The notes under the pieces were generated by a model. That model made no database searches. It had not been told where the DNA came from and saw only the letters and a list, made by a program, of their open reading frames with translations. Shown in pieces: positions 1 to 11,487 of a DNA stretch of 64,000 bases (position 1 is the first letter of the stretch; each line of letters opens with the position of its first letter). The position numbers and the translations under genes were made by a program. Source of the stretch: Accumulibacter sp. (GTDB taxonomy: Bacteria; Pseudomonadota; Gammaproteobacteria; Burkholderiales; Rhodocyclaceae); NCBI GenBank assembly GCA_024235715.1, contig JACKLW010000007.1, positions 328,287 to 392,286 of the forward strand. The letters run 5' to 3'.

Positions 1-2527
<2,527 letters not shown>

Positions 2528-2595
2528 AAATACCTCGCGTATGGGGGAAGAAGGAAAGGAGTTGCGAGCAGCACGCTCGCAGGGTCCCTAGAGTG

Positions 2596-2625
2596 AGTGA
2601 CCCGGGCAAGTTTCGCCGGGTCACT
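2596..2625. repeat. Inverted repeat between the oxidoreductase operon and ppdK
   Basis: Perfect 10-base arms AGTGACCCGG and CCGGGTCACT are separated by a 10-base loop. It sits after the stop of the FAD/ferredoxin subunit and before ppdK on the minus strand. There is no T-run on the minus-strand downstream side, so it may be an RNA-stabilising or attenuating hairpin, not a standard terminator. Confidence 0.55.
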
Positions 2626-2688
2626 GAATTGCAGCGCTCCTGACCTTCTGTCGGACCAGGAGCGGTAAAGCAGGTGCTGACCGGGCGA

Positions 2689-4311
2689 TCAGATTTCTTC
2701 TGCCTCCATCTTGATCGCGCCGCACGGGCATTCGGCGACACACATGCCGCAGCCCTTGCAATAGTCATAGTTGAATTCAAAGCGCTTGCCGGGGCCGAGT
2801 TTGATCACCGCATTGTCCGGACAGACGCCGTAGCAGTTGTCGCATTCAAAGCAGTTGCCGCAGGAAAGGCAGCGGCGGGCTTCGAAAAGCGCGGTGCTCT
2901 CGTCCAGACCACCCTGCACTTCATCGAAAGTCGACTGGCGACGAATGATGTCCAGCATCGGCCGAACCGTCTTCGGCGCGTCGGCATAGTACCAGGGGTT
3001 GAGCTTCTCGAAGTTGGCGACTTCGTGCTGCGGGGCGGGCACGTGCTCCTCGCCGCGCAGCCAGGCGTCGATATGCCGCGCCGCCTGCTTGCCATGACCG
3101 ATGCCGACCGTGACATTGCGCTCCGCGGGAACCATGTCGCCACCGGCAAAAATACCGGGATGCCCGGTCATCATGTTGGGCGCGACCTTGACCACCCCGT
3201 CAGTGACTTCCAGCCCGGGAACGCCGTCGAGCAGCCCGAGATCAACATCCTGTCCCAGCGCGAGCACCAGTGAATCGGCCTCGATGGTCTCGAACTCGCC
3301 CGTCGGTTGCGGGAAACCCTTGTCGTCGAGAGCCATCTTTTCGATGGTCAACGACGATTCCTCCGCCTGGGTGATGGTCGACAGCCACTTGACCATGATC
3401 CCTTCCTGAATCGCTTCCTCCATCTCGAAATCATGTGCCGGCATCTTGTCGCGTGTGCGGCGATAGACGATCAGCGGTTCGGCACCCATGCGCTTGGCGG
3501 TACGCGCCACGTCGATGGCCGTATTGCCGCCGCCATAGACGACGACGCGGCGACCGAGCATCGGCTTTTCTTCGCCCTCCATGCTGCGCAGCAGCGAGAT
3601 GGCGTCGACGATCTTCGCCGCGTCGCCAGCCGGAATGCGCGCGCGTTTTCCGATGTGCGCGCCCACCGCCAGGAAGGCCGCGTCGAATTTGCCGTCCTGC
3701 ATGGTGTTCAGGATGTTATCGACTTTGGTGTTCAGATTCACCTTGACGCCGAGGTCCACGACACGCTGCATTTCTGCCTCGAGAACATCGCGCGGCAGGC
3801 GGTATTTGGGGATGCCGAAGCGCATCATGCCGCCGAGCATCGGACCTGCCTCGAACACGGTGACGCTGTGGCCGAGGCGGCGCAGGTGGTAGGCCGCCGA
3901 CATGCCGGAAGGACCAGCGCCGACGACCAGCACGTTCTTGCCCGATTCACTGCTCGGTGGCGTGAGCTTCCAGCCGAGCTTGAGGGCCTCGTCACCGAGA
4001 AAGCGCTCGACCGAATTGATGCCCACCGGCGCGTCGATCTGGCCGCGGTTGCAGACGCCTTCGCAGCTGTGGTAGCAGACCCGTCCCATGATCGCCGGAA
4101 AGGGGTTGTCTCGCGTCAGGTGCCGCCAGGCGCTTTCATAGTCGCCGGACTCGGCGTGAAACAGCCAGCCCTGAATGTCCTCACCCGCCGGGCATTGCTT
4201 GTTGCAGGGGGGCAAGCGATCGATGTAGACCGGCCGCGACGTACGCCAGGAGCCGGTGTGGTTGGCCAGCGAGGAGCCGGGGTCTAGGGTAATGGCAAAG
4301 GGCTTTTCCAT
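2689..4311 (-). CDS. FAD/NAD(P)-binding GltD-like subunit with C-terminal 2x[4Fe-4S] ferredoxin domain
   Basis: 540 residues. It probably couples the neighbouring 2-oxoacid oxidoreductase to NAD(P)(H). The N-terminal third has the GltD-type cysteine motifs (CPAGEDIQGW, and CYHSCEGVCNRG). Next come an FAD Rossmann motif (VVGAGPSGMSAAYHLRRLG), a second dinucleotide fold (VVYGGGNTAIDVARTAKRMG) and the FAD closing motif FAGGDM. The C-terminal 70 residues hold two ferredoxin clusters (CLSCGNCFECDNCYGVCP and CKGCGMCVAECPCGAIK). The start overlaps the beta-subunit stop in a TGATG junction, so the two are translationally coupled. Family knowledge: phenylglyoxylate:NAD+ oxidoreductase of denitrifying betaproteobacteria has a comparable FAD subunit, but with a separate ferredoxin subunit. 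The electron acceptor itself is inference. Confidence 0.88.
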   Translation of the reverse strand: MEKPFAITLDPGSSLANHTGSWRTSRPVYIDRLPPCNKQCPAGEDIQGWLFHAESGDYESAWRHLTRDNPFPAIMGRVCYHSCEGVCNRGQIDAPVGINSVERFLGDEALKLGWKLTPPSSESGKNVLVVGAGPSGMSAAYHLRRLGHSVTVFEAGPMLGGMMRFGIPKYRLPRDVLEAEMQRVVDLGVKVNLNTKVDNILNTMQDGKFDAAFLAVGAHIGKRARIPAGDAAKIVDAISLLRSMEGEEKPMLGRRVVVYGGGNTAIDVARTAKRMGAEPLIVYRRTRDKMPAHDFEMEEAIQEGIMVKWLSTITQAEESSLTIEKMALDDKGFPQPTGEFETIEADSLVLALGQDVDLGLLDGVPGLEVTDGVVKVAPNMMTGHPGIFAGGDMVPAERNVTVGIGHGKQAARHIDAWLRGEEHVPAPQHEVANFEKLNPWYYADAPKTVRPMLDIIRRQSTFDEVQGGLDESTALFEARRCLSCGNCFECDNCYGVCPDNAVIKLGPGKRFEFNYDYCKGCGMCVAECPCGAIKMEAEEI

Positions 4312-5324
4312 CAGTTCGCCTCCTGGTCGAGCAGTCCGTATTTGCGTATGTTCTTGTCTGCCGCCGCTTGCAGGCGGGCGATCGTTTCCACTGCCGGTTT
4401 CTTGCCGAAGAGGTGCGCATAGCGCTTCTGCCGTTGCAGGTACGCCTCGACCGGCTGCTTTCTGCGAATCTTCAGGGTGCCGGTCACCTCGCCGTTCTCC
4501 GCTTCGAAGACCGGAAAGATGCCGGTTTCCTTGGCCAGGCGCGCCAGCAGGATGGTGTCCTCCGAAGCCGCGCCCCAGCCCAGCGGGCAGGGAACGAGAA
4601 TGTGGATATAGCGCGCGCCACGGATGCCCATGGCCTTGGTGACCTTGTACTCGAGATCACGCAGGTCGGCGACGGTCGCCGTGGCGACGTAAGGGATTTC
4701 GTGTGCCATGGCAATCGCCGGGACGAACTTGCCCTGGCCGAACTGGTTTCCCGGTTCCGGACCGACCGGCATGGTGGTCGCCGTGCGGGCGGCCGGAGGC
4801 GTTGCCGAACTGCGCTGCACCCCGGTATTCATGTAGCCGCCATTGTCGTAACAGATGTAGAGAACGTCGTCATTGCGCTCGAACATGCCGGAAAGGCAGC
4901 CGAAACCGATGTCCGTCGTGCCGCCGTCGCCGCCCTGGGCAACGACGCGGACATCGCCCATCTCGCCCTTGTGTTTCTTCACCTTGATCGCCGCGGCGAT
5001 GCCCGTGGCGACCGCCGCGGTGTTGCCGAACAGCGAGTGAATCCAGGGGATCTGCCACGAGGTTTCCGGGTAGGGCGTCGAGAACACTTCGAGGCAACCG
5101 GTTGCGTTGGCGGCGATCAAGCGGCCGCGAGCGGCGTTCATCGCCGCATCGATGGCGTAGCGTGCGCCGAGTGCTTCACCGCAACCCTGACACGCGCGGT
5201 GCCCGGAGTTCAGTGAATTCGTACGTTGAATGTTGGCCTGGACGCTGCGTTCGGACGGTTCCAGGAGGCGATTGCCGACGGTGAAGGTGCCGGTCTGATA
5301 GAAATGGACGGGTTGAAAGCTCAT
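4311..5324 (-). CDS. 2-oxoacid:acceptor oxidoreductase, beta subunit (TPP-binding)
   Basis: 337 residues from the ATG at 5324, chosen because AGGAG lies just upstream; a longer open frame to 5447 only adds an Arg-rich shadow of the alpha gene. This subunit binds thiamine diphosphate and a 4Fe-4S cluster. Visible are Cys45/Cys48 (ACQGCGEALG) and the TPP motif GGDGGTTDIG at 131-140, followed by YDNGGYMNTG at 159-168. It resembles PorB of pyruvate:ferredoxin oxidoreductase and the beta subunit of phenylglyoxylate oxidoreductase. It begins 11 bases after the alpha stop and ends overlapping the FAD subunit start. Pyruvate is the likeliest substrate given ppdK downstream, but the sequence alone does not settle the substrate. 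Confidence 0.92.
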   Translation of the reverse strand: MSFQPVHFYQTGTFTVGNRLLEPSERSVQANIQRTNSLNSGHRACQGCGEALGARYAIDAAMNAARGRLIAANATGCLEVFSTPYPETSWQIPWIHSLFGNTAAVATGIAAAIKVKKHKGEMGDVRVVAQGGDGGTTDIGFGCLSGMFERNDDVLYICYDNGGYMNTGVQRSSATPPAARTATTMPVGPEPGNQFGQGKFVPAIAMAHEIPYVATATVADLRDLEYKVTKAMGIRGARYIHILVPCPLGWGAASEDTILLARLAKETGIFPVFEAENGEVTGTLKIRRKQPVEAYLQRQKRYAHLFGKKPAVETIARLQAAADKNIRKYGLLDQEAN

Positions 5325-5335
5325 CGTGGGTCTCC

Positions 5336-6589
5336 TCAGCCAATACGGGCGGCAACGACGCCGACGTCGCGCAGCATGCTTTCCGCTGCCGGACCCGAAC
5401 GGCGCGTCGTGCGCTCGCGTTCGAGTTGCTTGTTGACCACGTCCCAATCGAGATCGAGAAACGTCAGGCGCTCGAGTTCGCCGCGGATGGCCTTGGCAAA
5501 CAGCGCGTGCAGTGACTTCATGGTGATCGCCCGGCCGCCGAGTCCGGCGACGACGGTGTGTCCTTCGAGTTGCAGCCCGGACATGGCCATGCGTACATCG
5601 GTCGACACGACACCGCCGATGCCTACCGCCAGGCTCTTTTCGAGCACTACTACCCGTTTGGCGTTCTGCAGTGCGGCGCGGACGTTGTCGAGCGGGAAAG
5701 GCCGGTAGGAACTGATGCCCAGAACGCCGATCTTCTCCCCAGCCTGACGCATCTCATCGACGACGTCCTTGATCGTTCCGAGGATCGAACCCATCGCGAC
5801 GACGATGGTCTCCGCATCGTCCGTGAGGTAGGAATGCGTCAGACCGCCCGAATCGCGACCGAATATCGTCTTGAACTGTGCAGCCAGCTTCGGGATGAGT
5901 TCCAGGGCCTGCATCTGCTTGGCGTGCGCGAGGTAGCGCACTTCGGAGAAGGCTTCCGGGCCAACCATTGCGCCGATCGATACTGGATCCGTGGGATCGA
6001 GTGCCTGGCGTGGTTCGTAGGGTGGCAGGAAAGCGTCGACCTGCTCCTGAGTCGGCACGTCGACGCGCTCGTAAGCGTGCGTGAGAATGAAGCCGTCCAT
6101 GCAGACCATCACCGGCAGGCTCACTTCCTCGGCCAGCTTGAAAGCCAGGATGTGCAGGTCGAGAGCTTCCTGGTTGGTTTCGGCGAACAACTGGATCCAG
6201 CCGCTGTCCCGCTGCGAGAGCGCATCGGTGTGATCGTTCCAGATGTTGATCGGTGCGCCGATGGCACGGTTGGCGACGGTCATGACGATCGGCAGGCCGA
6301 GACCGGAAGCGTTATAGACCGCCTCGCACATGAACAGAATGCCCTGCGAAGCGGTCGCTGTGTAGGTGCGGGCACCGGTTGCCGACGAGCCAATGGCGAC
6401 GCTCATCGCTGCGAACTCGGATTCGACGTTGATGAACTCGCAGTCGGTGACTTCCCCGGACTTGACCATCTCGCCGAGGCCTTCAACGATGTGTGTCTGC
6501 GGGGAAATCGGGTAGGCGCAAATGACCTCCGGCCGGCAAAGGCCGACCGCTTCGGCAACGGCGTGGGAACCTTCAGTCTGTTTAAGCAT
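5336..6589 (-). CDS. 2-oxoacid:acceptor oxidoreductase, alpha subunit
   Basis: 417 residues. It carries the pyrimidine-binding half of the TPP site and the transketolase C-terminal-like domain. Family motifs are YPISPQTHIVE near residues 26-36 and GSSATGARTYTATASQGILF near 68-87, close to those of pyruvate synthase PorA. NIWNDHTDALSQRD follows, a region that in PorA sits near the substrate pocket. It overlaps the gamma-subunit stop by 8 bases, giving an operon order gamma-alpha-beta-FAD subunit. Such enzymes are usually oxygen-sensitive and reversible, so in an acetate-feeding cell this one could run as a CO2-fixing pyruvate synthase. Alternative substrates are 2-oxoglutarate or aromatic 2-oxoacids. 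Confidence 0.92.
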   Translation of the reverse strand: MLKQTEGSHAVAEAVGLCRPEVICAYPISPQTHIVEGLGEMVKSGEVTDCEFINVESEFAAMSVAIGSSATGARTYTATASQGILFMCEAVYNASGLGLPIVMTVANRAIGAPINIWNDHTDALSQRDSGWIQLFAETNQEALDLHILAFKLAEEVSLPVMVCMDGFILTHAYERVDVPTQEQVDAFLPPYEPRQALDPTDPVSIGAMVGPEAFSEVRYLAHAKQMQALELIPKLAAQFKTIFGRDSGGLTHSYLTDDAETIVVAMGSILGTIKDVVDEMRQAGEKIGVLGISSYRPFPLDNVRAALQNAKRVVVLEKSLAVGIGGVVSTDVRMAMSGLQLEGHTVVAGLGGRAITMKSLHALFAKAIRGELERLTFLDLDWDVVNKQLERERTTRRSGPAAESMLRDVGVVAARIG

Positions 6590-7178
6590 GTGCGGCCTCC
6601 TGGTGACTTGCCCCGGCGATCTCGTCAGTGACGAACTGATAAGCCTCGGTGGCAGCAGCGATGTTGTTGCGGGCGATCTTCTCCGAGAACTTGGTATTGA
6701 TGGCCTTGATCACCGACTCCAGGCGGATGATTCCCGAGGCGGCGGCGAAGCCGGCCAGCAAGGGGACATTGGGCATCGGCCGGCCGACGTGCTTGCGGCT
6801 GAGGTCGGTGGCCGGGACCGTGAGAAGCCGCTCTTCCGGCCAGTCGCGGACGAAATCGGCTAGGCCCAGATCGGTAAAGCTGCGGCTGGTGTTGATCAGG
6901 ATGTAACCGCCCTTCTTCAGCCCGGAGAAGACGTCCACCTGGAAAAGCAGGGTCGGATCCTGAATGATCAGGGCATCGGGCTCCATGATTGGCTCGCGCA
7001 GCCGGATCTCCTGATCGGCGATGCGGCAGAAGGCGACGACGGGAGCGCCGGTGCGCTCCGATCCAAAACTTGGGAAGGCCTGCGCGTGGCGTCCCTCTTC
7101 AAATGCAGCGATCGATAACATTTCGGCAGCGGTAACCACGCCCTGGCCACCGCGACCATGTATTCGGACTTGGAACAT
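6582..7178 (-). CDS. 2-oxoacid:acceptor oxidoreductase, gamma subunit
   Basis: 198 residues, first gene of the four-gene operon. It starts MFQVRIHGRGGQGVVTAAE, the signature of the POR gamma (catalytic CoA-interacting) domain. The length matches stand-alone gamma subunits (about 180-200). Its ATG at 7178 follows a GGAGG-like sequence on the minus strand. The about 290 bases upstream, to the mch stop, must hold the operon promoter; no specific box could be assigned. No separate delta (ferredoxin) subunit is present, its role being taken by the C-terminal domain of the FAD subunit. Confidence 0.92.
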   Translation of the reverse strand: MFQVRIHGRGGQGVVTAAEMLSIAAFEEGRHAQAFPSFGSERTGAPVVAFCRIADQEIRLREPIMEPDALIIQDPTLLFQVDVFSGLKKGGYILINTSRSFTDLGLADFVRDWPEERLLTVPATDLSRKHVGRPMPNVPLLAGFAAASGIIRLESVIKAINTKFSEKIARNNIAAATEAYQFVTDEIAGASHQEAAHA

Positions 7179-7468
7179 GTTTCCTCCATTGTTTTACATC
7201 GGTGTCTTTTTTGGGTCCGCGCAGCATAGCTCAGTTCGAGTTCATTGAAAACAACGACACGGCTGCCGATCACCGGCTTGCCGTGGTTTTTCGGCAACTC
7301 GCCGGAATCGGGGGCCTGCAGGCGAGTCGTGCTCGATTTCCCGCCTGCAGGACAGACCCGCCCACCTCTGGTATACGAGCCATGCTGAACAATTTTGTGC
7401 TGCTGCTTACTGCTGCTGCCGGTGTTGGTGGTACCGCCGCCAGCCTGGTTTGCTGCGCATGCCGCATT

Positions 7469-8548
7469 TCATGCCGGCAATGGGCCACTGCCCGGTCTCT
7501 TCGGCATCAGGACCGTATAGTCGAAGTCGAGAAGCACGCTTGGGTCGTAGCTGCCGTCGGCTGCCTTGTACGGGAAGTCGGCACAGTTGCGGTCCTTGGT
7601 GGCCACGGTACGCAGGCGGAGCGCGCCAAGGTCATGGCGACCGGGAAGGGACATCTGTTCGATGACCTCCGACCAGGCGTACACCGTATCGCCGGCGAAT
7701 GCCGGCGATACATGCCTGCCTGCGTTGATCGCCGCGACGCTGAAGGCATTGGCCAGGCCGTTGAACGACAGCGAGCGCGCCAGGCCGATAATGTAGCCAC
7801 CGTAGACGATCCTGCGCCCGAAACGTCCCTCCTTTTCCGCGTGCTGGTTGAAGTGCACCCGCGCCGTGTTCTGGTAGAGGCGGGTGGCCATCATGTGCTC
7901 GCTTTCCTCGATGGTCATCCCGTCGACGTGGTCGATGCGTTCACCGACCCGGTAGTCGTCCCATAGATCCGTGCTGCCCGAAAGCGTGGTGTCGTAGTCT
8001 TCCAGCCTGATCCCGGCCGGAATGACCAGGTCGCTCGCCGCCACGGCATCGTGAAGTTCGGGAATCACGGTGTCTGGCGCCGGTGACGCCGGATCGCGCT
8101 TGCGAACCATTACCCAGCGGCAGTAGTCGAGCGCTATCTGCCCACGCTGATTGACGCCACAGGAGCGCACATAGACGATGCCGGTCTTGCCGTCGCGATT
8201 TTCCTTGAGTCCGATCACCGTCGAATCGGCGGTGAGCGTGTCTCCCGGATAGACACGGTGACCGAAGCGTCCGGTGGCGTAGCCGAGGTTGGCAATGGCA
8301 TTGAGCGAGATATCCGGCACCGTCTTGCCGAAGACCACGTTGAAAGCCAGCAAATTGTCCACCGGCGAACGCGGGAAGGACAGGCTGTGCGCGAAGGTGT
8401 CTGCCGAGGTCAGGGCAAAGCGCGAGCCGGTCAGTGCCGTGTACAGGGCGACATCGCCTTCGGTAATCGTCCGCGGCGTCGCATGGGCGATCGTCTGGCC
8501 GACGCGAAAATCCTCGAAGAAATTGCCCCGCCTGGTCTTCTCGCTCAT
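7469..8548 (-). CDS. mch: Mesaconyl-C1-CoA hydratase (beta-methylmalyl-CoA dehydratase)
   Basis: 359 residues, double-hotdog MaoC-like enzyme that interconverts mesaconyl-C1-CoA and (2R,3S)-beta-methylmalyl-CoA. The N-terminal half begins NFFEDFRVGQTIAHATPRTI and holds ITEGDVALYTALTGSRFAL and the motif VFGKTVPDISLNA. The C-terminal half holds IDHVDGMTIEESEHMMATR and YQNTARVHFNQHAEKEGRFG, the region matching the hydratase-2 active site in related enzymes. The match to Mch of Rhodobacter and Chloroflexus as I recall those sequences is extensive over the full length. It is the last gene of mct-mcl-mch, 33 bases downstream of mcl. The order mch-mcl-mct is the one known from Chloroflexus aurantiacus. 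Confidence 0.95.
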   Translation of the reverse strand: MSEKTRRGNFFEDFRVGQTIAHATPRTITEGDVALYTALTGSRFALTSADTFAHSLSFPRSPVDNLLAFNVVFGKTVPDISLNAIANLGYATGRFGHRVYPGDTLTADSTVIGLKENRDGKTGIVYVRSCGVNQRGQIALDYCRWVMVRKRDPASPAPDTVIPELHDAVAASDLVIPAGIRLEDYDTTLSGSTDLWDDYRVGERIDHVDGMTIEESEHMMATRLYQNTARVHFNQHAEKEGRFGRRIVYGGYIIGLARSLSFNGLANAFSVAAINAGRHVSPAFAGDTVYAWSEVIEQMSLPGRHDLGALRLRTVATKDRNCADFPYKAADGSYDPSVLLDFDYTVLMPKRPGSGPLPA

Positions 8549-8581
8549 CGTCTTCTCTCCCCCTCGTCCCGCATGGTCGCT

Positions 8582-9625
8582 TTACAGTCCATAGGCAGCC
8601 GCCAGGTCCGGATCGCGTCTGGCAACAAGGCTTGCCAGATCGACGATCACCCGCGCCTGTTTCCAGGTGGCGTCGTCCTGCATCTTGCCGTCGATCGTCG
8701 CCACGCCACTGCCGTCGGGCATGGCTTCCAGAATGCGCTTGGCGAACAGGACTTCCTTGACATCGGGACTGAAGACGCGTTTGGCTATGGCGATCTGGTT
8801 GGGCGCCAGCGACCAGGCGCCGGAGCAACCCATCAGGAAGGCATTGCGAAACTGCGCCTCGCAGGCCGCCTCGTCCTTGAGGTCACCGAACGGCCCGTAG
8901 AACGAGTGCAGACCGTGTGCCACGGCTGCATCGACCATGCGGGCGACGGTGTAGTGCCACAGATCCTGCTGAAAGAAGGCACGCTGGTCCTTGCCCACCT
9001 CGGGGTCTGCAAGAACGCCGTAGCCGGGGTGACCGCCTCCGACGCGAGTGGTCTTCATGCCGCGCGACGCCGCCAGGTCTGCAGGGCCGAGGCTCAGACC
9101 GTGCATCCGTGGACTGGCGCCGCAGATCGCCTCGACATTGGTCACCCCTTGCGCGGTTTCAAGCAGCGCGTGCAGCAGGATCGGCTTGCGGATTGCGTAT
9201 TTCGCTTCGAGCAGGGCGACGTACTGATCGACGAAGTGGATATCCCAGGGCCCCTCGACCTTGGGGATCATGATCACGTCGAGCTTGTTGCCGACATGCT
9301 TGATGATCTCGCTGAGGTCGTCGAGTACCCACGGGCTGTTCAGCGCATTGATGCGCACCCACATGCCGGTATCGGCGAAATCGTTGTTTGCCAGCACTTC
9401 GATGAAGCCGGCACGCGCCGCCTCCTTGGCGTCGATCGGAATGGCGTCCTCGAGGTTGCCGCACATTACATCGCACTTGCTGGCAGTCTCGGGCGCCTTG
9501 GCGCGGATCTTTTCGATGTGTGGCGGAAAGAAGTGGATCATGCGCTCCGGTCGCACGGGCAGTTCACGCAGGGGTTGTGGGGCACCAATGGCGAGCGGCT
9601 TGTAGAAATGGACTGGTAGCTTCAT
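8582..9625 (-). CDS. mcl: Malyl-CoA / beta-methylmalyl-CoA / citramalyl-CoA lyase
   Basis: 347 residues, HpcH/HpaI (CitE-like) TIM-barrel lyase. Metal ligands are predicted at Glu156 (LLETAQG) and Asp183 ([10 protein letters not shown]), the same 27-residue spacing as in characterised malyl-CoA lyases. The N-terminus [20 protein letters not shown] and C-terminus [10 protein letters not shown] match, as I recall it, the Chloroflexus trifunctional lyase, which also cleaves (S)-citramalyl-CoA to acetyl-CoA and pyruvate. Reactions: beta-methylmalyl-CoA to glyoxylate + propionyl-CoA, and possibly citramalyl-CoA cleavage. It lies between mct (80 bases) and mch (33 bases). Trifunctionality is inferred from similarity, not seen directly. 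Confidence 0.95.
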   Translation of the reverse strand: MKLPVHFYKPLAIGAPQPLRELPVRPERMIHFFPPHIEKIRAKAPETASKCDVMCGNLEDAIPIDAKEAARAGFIEVLANNDFADTGMWVRINALNSPWVLDDLSEIIKHVGNKLDVIMIPKVEGPWDIHFVDQYVALLEAKYAIRKPILLHALLETAQGVTNVEAICGASPRMHGLSLGPADLAASRGMKTTRVGGGHPGYGVLADPEVGKDQRAFFQQDLWHYTVARMVDAAVAHGLHSFYGPFGDLKDEAACEAQFRNAFLMGCSGAWSLAPNQIAIAKRVFSPDVKEVLFAKRILEAMPDGSGVATIDGKMQDDATWKQARVIVDLASLVARRDPDLAAAYGL

Positions 9626-9705
9626 GGCATTCTTCCTGGGGAAAGAGACGGTCTGGCAGGCAAGGGCGGCGAAGGACTCATCGGTACGGTAATGCGGTCA
9701 TGCGG

Positions 9706-10926
9706 TCATCCTGGCCCGGCGACCACGCCGGCGTCGTGCAGCCGGCCGACTTCCGCTTCACTCATGCCGAGGACCTCGAGCAGTATCTGGTCGGTGTGTT
9801 GGCCAAGCAGCGGCGCCGGCATCGCCGGCAGGCGGGGCGACCCGGAAAAGTCGAGTGGCGTGGTGGGCATCAGGTAGGCTCCGACGCCGGCTTGCTCGGT
9901 CATGTGGAACAGGGGATTGTCGACCGAGCAATCGGGATCGTTGGCAATCGCCTCGCGAACGCTGCGATAGGGGCTCCAGCTGACGCGGTGCGCATCGAGG
10001 ACGGCTGCCGCCTCGGCCAGCGTGCGTGCCTGGCACCACGGTTCGATCAGCGCGGCGATCTGCTGGCGCGCACGGAAGCGATTGCCCTCGTCGTCCAGGT
10101 CGAGTCCGAGACGGACGCCCAGCGCCTCGATCGACTCTTTCAGTCCGGTCGCCTTGATCAGGTCGCGCCACTGCCTGCGGGTCAGTCCGACGATCATCAG
10201 CCGCTTGCCGTCGAGTGTTTCGAAGTCGCGGCCGAAAGCGCCGTACAGGTAGTTTCCCTGTCTGGGCCGGTCGGCATCGTTGACCATCACCTCGGCGATC
10301 ATTCCGACGTTGCCGATCATCGCCAGCGCCACGTCCTTGAGTGCCAGGCGTACCAACTGCCCTTCTCCGGTCAGGCGGCGGTGCCTTTCGGCGGCGAGCA
10401 TGCCGATGGCGATCATGTGGCCGCTGATGAAGTCCCACGCCGGAAAGACGTGGTTGACCACCTCGGGGGAAGCGTTCGGCCCGGTCATGAAGGGCAGGCC
10501 AACCTGCGGGTTTACGGTGTAATCGACGTCCGAGCTGCCGTCGCGGCGACCGGTGAGATTGACCATGATCAGGTCCTGCCGATTGGCTTGCAGTGCCTCG
10601 TAGCTCAGCCAGCCGGTGGCCGGGAAGTTGGTGCTGAAGAGACCGGCGTTCTCGCCCGGCGCACAGATCAGCTCGGTCAGCAACGCCTGTCCACGGGGAT
10701 TGCGCAGGTTGACTGCGATCGAACGCTTCCCCTTGTTCATGCCGGCCCAGAAAAGGCTGTGCTGGCCGCCGCGGGCCAATGGCCAGCGACCGTAGTCGAG
10801 GCCGCCGCCGATGGGGTCGAAACGGATGACGTCGGCGCCCAGTTGAGCGAGCGTCATGCCACCCAGTGGTGCGGCGACGAACGCCGAGCCTTCGACCACC
10901 CGCAGGCCCTTGAGGATACCGTCCAT
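9706..10926 (-). CDS. mct: Mesaconyl-CoA C1-C4 CoA transferase
   Basis: 406 residues, family III CoA transferase. It moves CoA within the same molecule, turning mesaconyl-C1-CoA into mesaconyl-C4-CoA. The predicted catalytic aspartate is Asp165 in PAWDFISGH, and the N-terminus MDGILKGLRVVEGSAFVAAP is typical of the Chloroflexus enzyme as I recall it. Mct is otherwise known mainly from the 3-hydroxypropionate bi-cycle and is not part of the classical ethylmalonyl-CoA pathway. First gene of the mct-mcl-mch operon; a 561-base gap separates it from divergent meh. Other family III transferases (formyl-CoA, succinyl-CoA) are less likely given the neighbours and the full-length match. Confidence 0.93.
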   Translation of the reverse strand: MDGILKGLRVVEGSAFVAAPLGGMTLAQLGADVIRFDPIGGGLDYGRWPLARGGQHSLFWAGMNKGKRSIAVNLRNPRGQALLTELICAPGENAGLFSTNFPATGWLSYEALQANRQDLIMVNLTGRRDGSSDVDYTVNPQVGLPFMTGPNASPEVVNHVFPAWDFISGHMIAIGMLAAERHRRLTGEGQLVRLALKDVALAMIGNVGMIAEVMVNDADRPRQGNYLYGAFGRDFETLDGKRLMIVGLTRRQWRDLIKATGLKESIEALGVRLGLDLDDEGNRFRARQQIAALIEPWCQARTLAEAAAVLDAHRVSWSPYRSVREAIANDPDCSVDNPLFHMTEQAGVGAYLMPTTPLDFSGSPRLPAMPAPLLGQHTDQILLEVLGMSEAEVGRLHDAGVVAGPG

Positions 10927-11487
10927 ATCGTCTTACCCGTCCTGCCGCCGCGTTCTGCGGCCGCAAATGGATTCGTCAGTCAAGCCAACCGCCTTCTTGC
11001 TCATTCGCCGGCGCCAGTAAGCAGCGATATCCCGCCGCACGCGCGCCTGGCAGGCCACTGCCATGCTCGCACCGCCATTCTGACGGCGCGCTTCTTGCCC
11101 AGTGCTGCAATCCCGACGGCGGCGATCGCGAGCAGATCGCTGACTTCGTGGCCAGCATGTTGCCCGAACTTCGCAGCCAGGCATCCGTGTCCCCAAGCGC
11201 GGTCGAGGGTGCGCCCTCGCCGATGCGACGCAACAGGTCTGGCTGCCATCGTCCCCCACGGCGGAGCTGTTGCCTCCACAGAGGTGCTGCCGCCCGTCGA
11301 ACACATCGGCGATGCCGTTCCGGGTGGCGGTGCAGTGCGCACAGTATATGGGAAAAGGGGGGCGCCGGCGCACGCTTGCGACGCGGGCAGCGACGGCGCG
11401 CAACGTATGTGCGCCGGCTTGAGTTTGCCCGCCTGCTGTGCTGTACTTGCCGAAGGCCTCCGGAACCCACGCAAAAGGATACGCTTG
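10927..11487. other. Divergent intergenic region mct / meh
   Basis: 561 bases between the start of mct (minus) and the start of meh (plus). A plus-strand open frame runs straight through it into meh, but it is the antisense shadow of mct and has no protein-like features. The region must carry both promoters. I recognised no operator, riboswitch or small gene. Confidence 0.6.

Noticed and set aside
9520-11487. Very long plus-strand frame leading into meh
   Set aside because: Antisense shadow of mct in GC-rich DNA; no domain, no start site, and meh has its own site at 11488.
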